The translations under genes and the position numbers were made by a program. The notes under the pieces are model-generated. The model did no database searches, was not told the DNA's origin, and worked only from the letters and a program-made list of their open reading frames with translations. A stretch of DNA of 64,000 bases from assembly GCA_947623455.1 (NCBI GenBank), contig OX392527.1, forward strand, positions 29,256,201 through 29,320,200, in the 5' to 3' direction. Shown in pieces: positions 1 to 13,600 of the stretch (positions within the stretch are counted from its first letter, which is position 1; every line of letters begins with the position of its first letter). The DNA is from Mimachlamys varia. Taxonomy: Eukaryota; Mollusca; Bivalvia; Pectinida; Pectinidae.

Positions 1-1679
1 AACTTCTCAAGTCCGCATATCATATATTTGTACGTACTTTTGCAATTTGTCTCATTTTGGTGCTTATCTTGTAAAGTGTGTGTTGTCTTTTTAGTATGTT
101 CGGGTGACCGTTATGTAGGTAATTTGCTACTTTCCATATGTTAACGTTATTTACCTCTCAGTTAACTGTGTTTGGATTGGTTTGTTATGTTCATTTTTTG
201 TTAAATGTTGGATCTTTCTTTACACTTGAACTAATCAGGAGTAAATAATTGATAGAACAATAAAATATGATTGTTATAATTACTGTAACGATTAAAGGAG
301 ATGCATTGTACCTCCTTTGGGATAAAGGACTTACAATTACCACCAAATCAAATTGAATATTGAATCAATCATTTATTACCGTAGCTTTTGTAGCAACACA
401 TATCAGATTTGAAAAAAAGTACGAAAAGAAATCAGGATCAGGAAGCAACTTCCGTTACAGGTGTTGAGAAAATATTAAATGTATATGGTATAAGTACCTG
501 GTAATATTGAGAGATATTCGAATTCGAAAGCGCCTTTGAGACGAGTCCGGTGTCATAATTAACACAGTATAGAACAAAAAAGAGGATGAGTAGCGAATAT
601 GCATTTTAAGTGAAATCAAATGATAAAATCTGTAAATTACAGCTCAGATATAATTCGGAATAGAAATTAACTTTTTCATTTGAAAATGTCCTGAAACACT
701 CCCTGACTCACACATCCATTTAATGTAAACCATTATTGAAATTTTGAATCAGTAAATTTCCATTCCTTCAGTCGTACTTTTAAGTTCATTTTAAAAGCAG
801 CATAAATGTATTTGTAATTTACCGTACCCACTTGGTACCCCCACAACCCATTTTTAGTCGAACCTTTACCTTAGTTTATTTTCCGCATGTTATGCAATAA
901 CAGTCAATTGAACGAATTCAGAAGGTAGCAATCCAGTAACCCGGGGCCTACAAAAAAGTCCTACAGACACTAATAACTGTAACACAACACCAAGTCATGT
1001 TGGTGACCAACTCTCGTCTCCTGACTCCGTAATCTACTCAGGTATATGGTTATACAGGTACAAAATCGTGATAATGGCATCGATCAAGTAAGCGATTAGA
1101 AATTAACTCTTATAAAACATATCTCAGAATTTACATACAGTCCTAACAGGAACCCGGCACAGGGGACGCGGCAGTACACGAGTCCCCACTGAACTTTGAC
1201 ATGTTATAGTCATTTTTATGACAGTCTTTCTGTTTGATTTACCTGGCTGTCCGTGTTTGTTTACCTGGGAACCTTGTACGTGATATGCATAAAATGACGG
1301 AGTTTTGTTCCAGAATGAGCGTCATGTTAGGTGTTTGGGGACTTAATATGGTACCTGGTAACCGTCAGATGGGGTTCACAATCTGGGTACAAAATATGTT
1401 TATTTCTCATTCTACGAGTTGTCCGTCCTTAAAAACGACCTAGCACGTGACGAACGAAGATCAACATTTACATTGAGAAGATTAACATTAACCAAATATA
1501 ATGAATCTTTTACAAATCAGTAAGACGATTTAAAAAGTATTCATATTGGAAATTAAACAGGCGTTGTTTTGGTTTGTTCTTGACTAAACGCAATACGGAA
1601 AAGCAAACATTGCTGATCTATTCCTCAACTCTTTGCCTCTAACAATTCGTTCGCTAGACCATAACTCATCGACATAATA
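1..1679. other. Intergenic, no gene recognised
   Basis: AT-rich sequence with only short frames (69 codons at most, at 1234-1443, without splice context or recognisable motif). A short (AT)n microsatellite follows at about 1678-1704. I see no gene or structured repeat here. Confidence 0.6.
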
Positions 1680-1812
1680 TAATATATATATATATATATA
1701 TATTAAAGCACTTTCTCGTATTTTTGACGATAGAGACTATTCACAATTTAATTTCTTCTGATCGATTTATATATCAAATACGTCATGCCTAGATGATGAG
1801 GCTACACGTGGA

Positions 1813-3440
1813 GTAGATTGTGTGATACAGGGAATTATGGTGTGGATGATGAGGGCATTATGGTTTGGATGATGAGGGCATTATGGTTTGGATGATGAGG
1901 GCATTATGGTTTGGATGATGAGGGCATTATGGTTTGGATGATGAGGGCATTATGGTGTGGATGATGAGGGTATTATGGTTTGGATGATGAGGGCAATATG
2001 GTGTGGATGATGAGGGCATTATGGTGTGGATGATGGGGGCATTATGGTTTGGATGATGAGGGCATTATGGTTTGGATGATAAGGCCGTATATGGTATATA
2101 TATGGTGTAGATGATTAGGCCATTAATAGTGTAGATGATGAGGGAAATACTGATATAGATGATGAGGGCATTTATGTAGATAATTAGGGCATTTTTAACG
2201 TAGCTGATTAGGGTATTAGGCCTAATGGTTTAGATGATATAGGAGATATTAATTATGTAGATGATGAGGGTATTAATGATGTAGATGATGAAGGTAATAA
2301 AGGTGTAGATGATGAGGGCATAATTAATGCAGCTGATAAGAGTATTAATTATTTAGATGATGAGGGTATTAGTGGTGTAGATGGTGAGGGCATTTATCAT
2401 ATAGATGGTGAGGGTATTAATGGTGGAAATGATGAGTATATTATTGGTGTAGATGATGAGGTTATAAATGATGTAGATGATGAGGTTATAAATGATGTAG
2501 ATGATGAGGGCATTAATGGTGTAGATGATGAGGGCATTAATGGTGTAGATGATGAGGGCATTAATGGTGTAGATGATGAGGATATAATTGATGTAGATGA
2601 TGAGGGCATTAATGATGTAGATGATGAGAGTAGTAATGATGTAGATGATGAGGGCATTAATGATGTAGATGATGAGGGCATTAATGGTTAAGATGATGAG
2701 GGTATTGATAGTGTATATGATGAGGGTATTAATGGTTTAGATGATGAGGGCATCAACGGTGTAGATGATGAGGTTATAAATGATGTAGATGATGAGGGCA
2801 GTAATGGTGTAGATGATAAGGGTATGAATGGTGTAGATGATGAGGGCATTAATGGTGTAGATGATGAGGGTATGAATAGTGTAGATGATGAGGGTATTAA
2901 TGATGTAGCTGGTGAGGGCATTATTCATGGTGTATATGATGAGGGTATTAATGGTGTAGATCCTGAGAGTATTAATGGTGTAATTGATGAGGGTATTAAT
3001 GATGTAGCTGGTGAGGGCATTACTCATGGTGTATATGATGAGGGTATTAATGGTGTAGATCCTGAGAGTATTAATGGTGTAATTGATGAGGGTATTAATG
3101 ATGTAGATCTTGAGAGTATTAATGGTGTAAATGATGATGGTATGAATGGTGTAGATGATGAGGGTATCAATGGTGTAGATGCTGAGAGTATTAATGGTGT
3201 CAATGATGAGGGTATGAATGATGTAGATGATGAGGGTATTAATGGTGTAAATGATGGGGACATTATACATGGTTTTAATGATGAGGGCATTTATGGTGTG
3301 GTTGATAAGGTACAGGTGATGAGAATATCGATGAGTCCATATATGTTGTGAATGATGGTGTGGAGGATACGGCCATATGAAGCCATTTATGTTACAAATG
3401 ATGAGGGCATATATGTTGAGGATGATCAGGCATGTATATA
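1813..3440. repeat. Degenerate minisatellite, 23-bp then 24-bp unit
   Basis: Tandem array of about 65 units. From about 1835 to 2085 the unit is 23 bp, of the type GGTTTGGATGATGAGGGCAT plus TAT. From about 2250 to 3300 it is 24 bp, of the type GGTGTAGATGATGAGGGCAT plus TAAT. The zone between (2085-2250) is irregular and copies decay after 3300. Because 24 is a multiple of three, this half reads open over long stretches on both strands; the + frame gives an acidic eight-residue repeat close to GVDDEGIN. A 99-bp higher-order unit (four 24-mers plus one extra codon) is duplicated at 2902-3000 and 3001-3099. A stop near 2690 splits the + frame, and there is no start or splice context, so I treat it as non-coding. 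Confidence 0.9.
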
Positions 3441-4490
3441 TCCGATGTAGATCATGATGCTTTCTTTCTAAATAAAGAAGTTGGGTTGGGGTGAAAAGAG
3501 GATCTTACACAAGTGTAAATTTGATATGAAACTTATTAAACGAGTTCAATAATAAAATATGTAACAAGCTTTTAGGCGAATGACAAATGAAAGTATTCAT
3601 TGAGTTTAAAACATTCCATATTACATTGACACGTTGAGAGATACTATTTATCTACAACCTATATTTACTATAATATACACTAAAATTCTCTAATTCATTT
3701 CCCTGTAATGAAAGCAAATTTCTGCTATGGCGGTACGATTTTCAGAAAACGAGAACGAGAAAATCATGTGCACATTTTTACAAATACGTCAGTTATTTAT
3801 GACGTCACAAAAGTGTTATTACACATGTGTAATATCATACCTTACTAACTGACCATGTGGGTCATTTAGACTGCATTTCCAAATAACGAAGTGTGTAGTT
3901 AAGAAAGCTTAAAAGAATGCGATTCCCATAAGAATTAAGCAAAGCAATTAAAATTAAATAATCTGATCTTGCCATACAATAATTATAAACATTTAGGAAA
4001 AATCTCATCTTTAAATACAATAATTATAAGCATATGGATAAGTGTATATCAAACAATTAAACATATGCCGTATAATTGTTATCATTAGAAGGATTTTCTT
4101 CGGAATGAAATGCGATTTATTTTCTATAGAGAAGCTAATACACTAAGATATCTCCACTTGTCTCAGATTGGGAGGGGGTACTATGAGCGACAGTACAGTA
4201 GTAGGAGTCAAGGACGACACCAATGAGTGTAATTTATGTCATGAATTCCGTTATCGCCATGAGTCTGTATAACCGTCCATATATCTTTAATCCCTTACCG
4301 AAAAGTAAAGATAACAGATTATCACAAACAAATTTTGGGAGCAGTGAGAGACCTAACATTGTAAGGTGCCCCAATTAAACGATGGACACACAACACACGT
4401 GGTACCTCGCCGGCACGCGCCTATACAGAACCAAAAGGGGACATTAAACGCCATTAACCTGCTCAGCATCTCGAGTTAACCGCCGTCACC
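3441..4490. other. Intergenic / upstream region of the SLC5 gene
   Basis: AT-rich spacer between the minisatellite and the SLC5 promoter. No coding frame or clear repeat was recognised. Confidence 0.5.
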
Positions 4491-4499
4491 ATATATATA
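4491..4499 (+). promoter_or_regulatory. TATA-like box of the SLC5 gene
   Basis: ATATATATA lies 134-142 bp upstream of the SLC5 start codon, in an otherwise mixed-composition stretch. It would place transcription initiation near 4520-4530. Position is the only support; there is no transcript evidence. Confidence 0.4.
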
Positions 4500-4632
4500 C
4501 CACAGGTCACTGTCACAGCACTTATGTAAATGTTGGTGTTGTTGACTTAAGGTAGCACTCACCACATGAGCACACTCAGTAAGTCAGCGACTACAGGTAA
4601 AGACAGAACTTCATACCCCGAATTAAACAGCC

Positions 4633-7600
4633 ATGGAGTCGGATAAATACAGTTTCCAGACTGGAGTGAAAAACACTTTTACGACAGTGGACTATGTTTT
4701 ATTCGGAGCTATTCTGTGTGTGTCGGCATCCATTGGTCTGTTCTATGCCATCAAAGATCGCAATCGCCAGACCACGCGGGAGTTTCTAATGGCCGGGGGA
4801 GACATGAATCCCTTGCCAGTTTCCCTTTCGCTGTTGGCTAGCTTTATGTCCGCTATTACTCTCCTGGGTGTTCCCGCCGAAATGTACAACTACACGACCA
4901 TGTACTTCTGGATTGGACTCGGCTATCTGTTTGTAGCCTTTGGAGCTGCGCATGTTTTCATCCCAATATTCTACAGACTTCGGGTAACAAGCGCGTACGA
5001 GGTAGGTGTCGGAATCTCTAAGCTCATCCGCACTTTTTGAGATATTTAAAAGCGTAACAAGGTTAGGCCATTGAACGCTAATAGTGACATAATTCATTTT
5101 ATAACTATCATTAATAGCTATATTAGAGTACATAGTTCCATATATTTCCGTCAATATCATAATGGAAATAGTTTCCAATGGGATGAATATAACAAGAGGA
5201 AACAGGGACATTGTACTACAATAGGCATTGACTCAACATATGCTAAACGGGCGACGGTTGATTGGACCTAAATCACCAAGCAGACGCATGCATTGACATT
5301 CCCTTTCCTAATAACAACCATCGCTTGTTTTCATATACGAAACAAATAAAAGATGACGTAACACACATATATGCTGCACCGTTTTAATTTAGTAATAGTA
5401 ATAGCAATATGCCGAAAAAAAATCAAATTGCATCATACAGCTGTTTCGTCCTCCTAGGGCTCTTCAGTGTTGCTAGGGGCCAAAAGATGGGAATCCAAAA
5501 TTTCTAAATTAAGTTACAAGCAGAACGGTATAGTGCGTAAAATCCCTTTAATTTATGAATTTAGAAGTAAAATTAAACTTGCTCAGTATAATTTCAAATC
5601 GTGTATTACGAATATGTGCATATTATGTACCGTGCCACTACTAAAATTAGATTAACTATGGCTATGGAGGCTCCAGCAAACCTCGGGGACTAAAACATCC
5701 ACCAGCAGTGTCTGCTAACCCCTCTCATTACAGATATGCTGCTTCTTTTAAATTCATTGATGAAAATTGCACACCACTAGTTCTGTTGAAGAGCTACCTG
5801 TAACATTTTATTTCACAAACGAACTCAGCATTACGTTTTGATACATGTAAATGACACATATCCCAACACAATCCGAGTCAGGTGTTTCTACCGGAAACAG
5901 GCTATCTAAATGTCTACTTGTTGATGGTTTTTATGGGAAATAATCAAGATATGACAAACACCACTGGTCAGGACCCACACATCGCTATACAAACAGGAAG
6001 ACAAACATACTCGAAATCACTCAATGATTCAACAGATGCCCACAACCCTTTCACTCTCAAAATAAAACAAGGACGACGATTACAAGTTTCATCTTGCATT
6101 GCCATACATTCGATAATTTATAGAAAATCAGGGAATTGATTTTGAAAGCGAGCTAATGGAAATCAATCTAAGAATCTTTGGGGCGGATCAATTGAAAAAG
6201 CACCACTTAACCTGATTGGGAAGTTGTCAACAAGACGATGATGTAATCTTGGACTTTGAAAGGAAAGCAAATTAACTATTAGACCAAATGCCGTTTAGAA
6301 ATTATTCGATTAGAGTACATGTATTAATAATAAATAATAATAATATACAACATTTGATATAGCGCCCTATCTAGCTAACATAAGCCACTCTAAATCGCTT
6401 TACAGTACATAGATGTACAATTCTCATACAATCAATACAATTAACACATACAGTTCTATCATATACAATTCTGAGGAGTTCTATGTCCTGGAGATGAATT
6501 GTGTTCTGTTTGTAGTGGGACCGTGTTTCCAACAGCATCTTTTTGAGGGCCACCTTACTTGAATGCTACAGCACAGATACTGCAACACCCACCCCAGACC
6601 ATTTTATACTCCACCTGGGTTGTTGGAGTTGTGTGGGCAGGAGAAAAACACTTTCTCTGAATGTTCCATGCGTATGACAATTACGGGGATCGAACCCCGT
6701 CCGCCTGCATGGAAGGCCAGAGTTTTAACCCCTCGACCAATCCGCCCATATTCGGGAGGGATAAACGACTGAAAGAAGCATGCATGTACATATATGTAGC
6801 TTTGTATTGGTCAATAATGTAGCTCATTATCAGATTAGTTCGATATGTAAAGTCGCGGATTGAGGATTGCATCCTTGATCGGCCTCGTCCTTAACCTGCA
6901 TTGCAAATTATATTATAAGAGAAAAGGAAACTGGGAGATTACTGGACTTGAAGTATACACCATCTAACAAAACGTTTACCATAAGGAGTAAAAGAATGGT
7001 ACGCATAGATACATTTACAATGATATTAAAAATAATTCTCTCTTGGCTGACGAACTAGTTACCTATAACTAATTGTTATCGGTATATTTTTCATCAAATG
7101 AGCCCGATGAACAGGTGCAATGTACGTGTTTGAAACACAATGATTTGGGAAATGATGTGGTGTAACATAGAAAACAAAACTGTGATAATGTCAGAAATAA
7201 ATCATTTGTAACGGTACAATTATTTAGGTTTCGTAATCCAGGATCATCTTTTGAGTTGTGCGGGTCATGAGTTAAACCCCATCAAAAATACGTGAGACTG
7301 AAGTCGGTTCCCAGTTCCTAGTTAGTTCTGTTTAATATAAATGAAACTGGGAACTAGGAACTGGGAACCAAATTCAGTCTCCCAATAATGTTGTGTATCA
7401 GCCACTTACCAGGAGTGACTTTGGATGCCCTTCCTTAGTTACGTGATTCTCTATCCGTCAGTGACATTATTTAACATTTCTTTATTATAACTTCGGATTT
7501 TATCATTTATCGTTCCTCCATTTCACCTCGGGTTATGTGAATCAATATCCACCAGAACATTTATTTACCGTCATTGTATATAACTCAGAGTTGTATAAAT

Positions 7601-10600
7601 CTCTATCGACCAGAATCATCATTTTCCATTATTTCATAAAACCTTGGTATGCGAGTCCCTTCCAATAATGTTACCTTCACACAGGTTGTATGTGTAAATA
7701 CAATTTTATCAATTATGTGTTCCAATCCTCTACAACACCTCCATTGATACTAGTTACTGTCTAATGCTCTAATGTCTCTCCACAGTACCTGGAACTACGA
7801 TTTAGCAAGGGGGTACGGACGGCAGGATCTATGACGTTTTCTGTACAGATGGTAAGTCCATGGTTTCTGTATAGGATACGTTGTACTTGCACTCGTATAT
7901 GGTGTAAATACAAACAGAACACAGGACTGATACCCCGTTAGGTCGATAGGAACACACTCCCTACGTATCAATACAACGTACATGTATGTTTTGTTTACGT
8001 TTGTTTAAATCAGTTAGAACGATAAACATATCTCCACGTAGGTTTTCAACAGCCCCCTAAGATTGTAGAATTAACGGCGTGTTTGTCCTTTCCGTACATC
8101 TACACCACGCAATGTATTCGGTAATTAAATCATCGTTTTTGTGTAAGTAAGGATCACTACTCTACATGCATGGACGACACATTGATCAGTTTCCTTATAT
8201 CCTAAAAGCATGATATCAAGTAATTTTATTGGCATCTATGACTGTTATGTATGTATTACCAATAACAATATCTCAGTAATATCATTATGTTTTGAATGAT
8301 AACAAAAAGTTTGGTTGCTAATATTGGTAGAGTAGAAAACACAATCTCTAACGCCGTCCCATGTAATAAACGGCGTTCACTAACAACAAAGTTTATTTAC
8401 TTCCTGGTATATTGTATTGACACTGTACCAATTCGGATGATATATATACATATGTATATTTACTCTTTGACCAATTCAGAGTCAGAAATGGTAATAAACA
8501 TCGAGATATCAAGTGGATATTGAAATCTGATATATTCCGGGTGCAATAAAACACTTATTAACATCTATTGACTGTAGAATAAACATATTTGTTATTATAT
8601 TTATATAATATATATGAATATAATATATATGACGGGATGAATTACTGTTCCTAGATAGAACGGCAAGCATCGGGGGATTGACAGATCACTAGCAGAGTAA
8701 GCCAATCTTTCACACTAAATAATTGTAAATATAAAGCATTCATTGGAAAATATAAAAACAAAAGCCGATGCAGAAAGTCACAGAATCAATATTACCATAC
8801 TACAATATACAGACATTATGTCCTTTAAGATCCCTTAAATGGAATGTAAGGTAAAAGGAATTAAGAAATGTCGTACCTGTTTCCATTGTAATAGACAAAC
8901 AGAACTAAAACAGCAAAACAAATTTAAAAATAAAAAACAAAAACAAAAAAGAAATAATAAAGGAAAATGAGAGATTAAAACGATACGAACGACTACGACA
9001 AATTATTTTGGTATTCCAAGCTACAAAGTAACGGCCAATTCGGCGAACATTTGTTCAATGAAAACAATCACATATGCTATTAAAAGAAAAAAAACATCCC
9101 AAAATATATTTACGCGGTCGGTCCACAAAAAAACCCAAAACGATGAACGTCTTATTGCAGCCTATTTATATTTTAGTGGTCCAAATTTACGTGTATTGTT
9201 TGGACTATCTATTCGTTTTATGTTTAAAACAAAAAAACGCCATAGACTACTTTTAAAGTACACATGTTAAGCGACACATGTAGTTATTTACATTGTACAT
9301 GAAAAAAGTTCGATACATCGAAAACTTCGATTTATAAAAATTCGAATCATACATAGGTTCTTTAGTAGTGTTATATAGTGAGAAATTCGGGACCAAGCAA
9401 AAAGTTCGATACAGCGAGAACTTCGTATCAACGAAGTTCGAATCATCGAGGTTTGACTGTATATAAAATAGTAAGATTTTCGATCAGCATGGAATAGACA
9501 TTTGCAAAAGTGGAATGCTTCAAAAGAAGTTTGGTGTTTCATATTAAATTAAATGTTAAGTTTGCTGAAATGAAAGTCTTATTGTGTATCAAACTAATGT
9601 GTAGTAAAACCTCCCTGTTGCATTTCCCTTGTCTGCTGCTTCATTCCGCACGCACGGAAATTAAATGGCTGACTTGTTGGGGAAGAATGCGTTTAGAGAA
9701 ACTGGACTGTTGATCGGTAACAGGTAGTTGTAATTGGAGGTAGCGAATTTGAATCACGGTCTGACTGTTACATGTTTCCTTCTTGTTGTGTGGCAAGCGT
9801 TAGTTCATCAACAGTATTCTATGTCTAGTATAGAATGTTATCTCTGATATGCTGCTTTATGATATTGCATATCATGCATTATGGTATTTCATGAAATTTA
9901 TATGTAAGGTTAACTCATTTAATGTACGTAAATATGCAAAAACAATAAAATATAATAAATTAACTGTACAAGTGGGATTTTTCGCGGGGGTGGTAATTTT
10001 CGCTTATTTCGCTGGCATGAAATATCCGCGAATATATCCACACGCGAACATATTCAACAATGCTCAAACGCTACAGTGTGTAATAGTATTATAGGTATAC
10101 AGTGCCCAATAGCATGACTGCAGCGCGAAAATGTCCACATCGTGAACAGTTTGGAGGCTGACTAAGCGAAAAATTCCACGCACGAAAATATTGGCTTTTA
10201 AAGTATAACATTTGTACAATAACAAAGTATATGTTTGTTTCCAGCTGCTGTATATGGCCCTCGTGTTGTACGCTCCGTCTCTAGCACTCAATGCCGGTAA
10301 GTACAAAGACTAAATAGATAACCTTTGTCCTCAGTGTTTAAACTGTCTAACAAACAATTGGTTGTTATAGAAACAAGAATTATAAAAGTAATTCTAAAGA
10401 TGTATACAAGCCAATGCTACTTTTACAGTATATGAATGTGTCTTAAACGATATAAAAAGGATATACGGTTTAAGGAAGAAACATTGTTTCATATTTATTT
10501 TTCTCTTCATATTTTGATTTGATGAATTTGAAATATAGGAACATTTTCTTCAGGTTGCACATGCCAATAGAATATACTGTAAGTTATAACAACCATTAGG

Positions 10601-13600
10601 ATATTTAATACTTTTGATATTTTGATAATAAACATACAATATAGATGATTTCATGCATACTTTATACAGTGAACATATTCCACACATAAATATAGCATCA
10701 TAGGAAAAATATTATAGTCCCACTTACTGCTGACCCTTCCATATATTTAAACAGTGACGGGATTCACACTATGGGGATCTGTAATAGCTGTTGGAGCTGT
10801 CTGTACACTCTACACATGTCTGGTATGTATGGTTAATAACATAAAACTATTTTTAGTAAGTATGACTATACAGTCACTTATATCTGCCTGGCATGTTTGT
10901 GGAACACTCTACACCGGGTACATTATAGCTGGTGTAAGGTTTTGTTTCCAAGGTTAATAACTGTGTTTTAGAATCTGGCCATGACAAATAGTTATTATTA
11001 TGTACGATCATTCTGGTTAATGATCTTTTGTTAACAGTATAGTATCAATCGTATAACAACTGGTCGTTATCTTATCACATCTACAGAAAACAATTGATGT
11101 TATTTCATTCTTCCCTTAGGATATTTTTATACTCCATACCTAATATGTAAGATATCTTCCTTTTTTCAATTCTACTGTAACTTGCTATTACATTTTATTA
11201 CCTGAAATTCGATTTTTTTCTTATGGTCTTATAAATGTATGATTACTTATATTATATATCAATATATGGAATTCAGCCATAAAGGACACATTATTATAAC
11301 TGAAAAATAATAATTCGAGGTTTTCATTTACCGTTTTATCACAACCTAGTCCGTAGGTCGACTCAAGGCGATTCAGATATGTTTATCTGTGGTTAAAGGA
11401 TCTGTGAAGTATTCAACTGGCTAACGCGGAGTAAAGTATCCGAAGACAAAACACATCGTTGTGCCGTGGCCCAAGCTCGCAATCCTTTGGTTACGAGTCC
11501 GGCGACCTACAACTAGAGTCTTGTACCTCCTATGCGTATGTCTTTATGGTTTAGAGTCATATATTTTACATTTTGGGTCCGTATGACAACTTGCTAAACT
11601 AAACTTTGTAGTGCCTGTCTGACTTGCAATATATTTACCTGTCCCACCTTTCTGTATTGACTAGGTATGAAAATTTCAGAAGTGAAGCGCTAGTAGTGAT
11701 AAGCTTGGTTCGTTAATTTACCATCACCAAGAATCCACTAACAGGTACATGTGATAAGAAAAAGGATCAAACTCACATAGTTCGCGGTTGCACTGTTATT
11801 TGTGGAGTAATAAAATTATCCACCGCAAAACCCACTGTCTAGGATTGTTGACATCTTTTCAAGCTGTCATGGTTTGGTGTATAGGTAAATGACATATATC
11901 AGAAATTAAATATTCAGAGACTTCGCGATGACTACGTACTAAATAGAAACATTGTTTCCTATCTAAAGACGATTTCTTAACACAGTTTTAGCTGCTTTGT
12001 TTATAAGTTTTGGTATTGGATTTTGTTAACTACAGTATTCTATCTTTCATTAATAAAATCAAAATGAAGTAATGTTTTCGACTGATCAGAATATTCATAT
12101 CTCATTGATATTCACATCGTCGAAAACCCACGGTACACTTCTCTGACGTTTGCATACCGTGGGCCAAAATCGATCTAAATCTTCGTTTCCCCGAATCGAA
12201 GTTTATTCGGAGATTTCTATCAATCAGAATGGTCGTTTCTTGTGACACTCTGTTAGACCATTCTACCTTGACCACGGCCAGTATATTTGTTTTAGACATG
12301 ACACCGATGCCAATCTCCTTATAGCAGGACCTCATAATTTAATCACAATCGACAGGTTTTGTTGACAAGCGGTGCTACAAATTAAACGGGACGCCCCGGC
12401 TGGATGTCCCGGCTGGATGTAGTCACGGATGAAACTATCGATAATGATTGGCTACTATTTTAGTACGAAAACGAGAGTTTTTATTGATTCTGGTCCACGG
12501 TATGCAAACGTCAGAGAAGTGTACCGTCGGTTTCCGACGATGTGATATTAATAGATGTGCATCGTAGTTCTAATGGATAAGCTGTCCGATCTCGAAGATC
12601 GAAAGTTCGCCACGCACTTAGGCAAGTTCTTTTTGAAAATGCATTTTTGCTTCAAAATAACAAGGATATCCTGTGTACAGTATAGTACAGTACAAGTACA
12701 GTTGGCATACCTTTGATTGAAACTATTTCTTGGCGATTAATGTTCGCAAATTGTAATCAACCTCGAAATAAGTTGATTGACAGTATACAGAAATATGATA
12801 TTTAATTTTGATATTGAAGAACATGTAAAATAGTGTTGATGTTGTAATTCATTGCTGGACTAAATGCTGTTAAAAGTAATTCATTTTCTGGGGGATTGAT
12901 AAATCGACTCATCAAAATAGCAATATATTTCATACATGTATAAGGACACCTTTTTTAATTAAACAACCTGTATATAAGATATCTAAGGTGATATCTCTGA
13001 CTGATTAAGAATGTGCTTGTTTCAGCAGCATATCAACGCAACAATATAAAATCCTTTGATGTCTAATCAATAAAAGATACTAGAAAACATTTTTCTCTTC
13101 AAACACACCATTGTTCATATCTAAATATACAAATGAAAAAAAAAGCTATCTAATTAACTGAAATCCTGAGAGGGATACTAGTCCATAAAATAAATAAATG
13201 ATCATAATAACATACATAAGCTACAATCCGTAAACTGATACAACTTGATTAAGAGCTTTCTTAACTTAGGAATCTAAGCGTTTGACCGCTACATTAATTT
13301 CAGTACTTTGATTATTCTACTTTTATACCGTATAATATTGTAATTGAAATAATTGACACATGTATTTTGTTACAAGACTATGCACTAAATAATTGTAACT
13401 CGTTGTTTGATTTTGTTCTACTTGATCTGTACAGGGTGGTATGAAGGCAGTCCTGTGGACGGATACTTTCCAGGTCACCATGATGTTTGCTGGACTCATT
13501 GCTATTCTAATCAAGGGCAGCATAGAAAGTGGAGGCATCGGGGAGGCATGGCAACGGGCAGTGGAAGGAGAAAGAGTTTTATTTGACGAGTACGATCGCT

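Noticed and set aside
2397..3290. Several overlapping open frames on the minus strand (S/T/P-rich or I/Y/T-rich)
   Set aside because: They are the antisense readings of the 24-bp minisatellite and have no start or splice context. The openness follows from the period.
6680..6768. Possible tRNA gene on the minus strand
   Set aside because: It is the head of a SINE; the cloverleaf cannot be completed.
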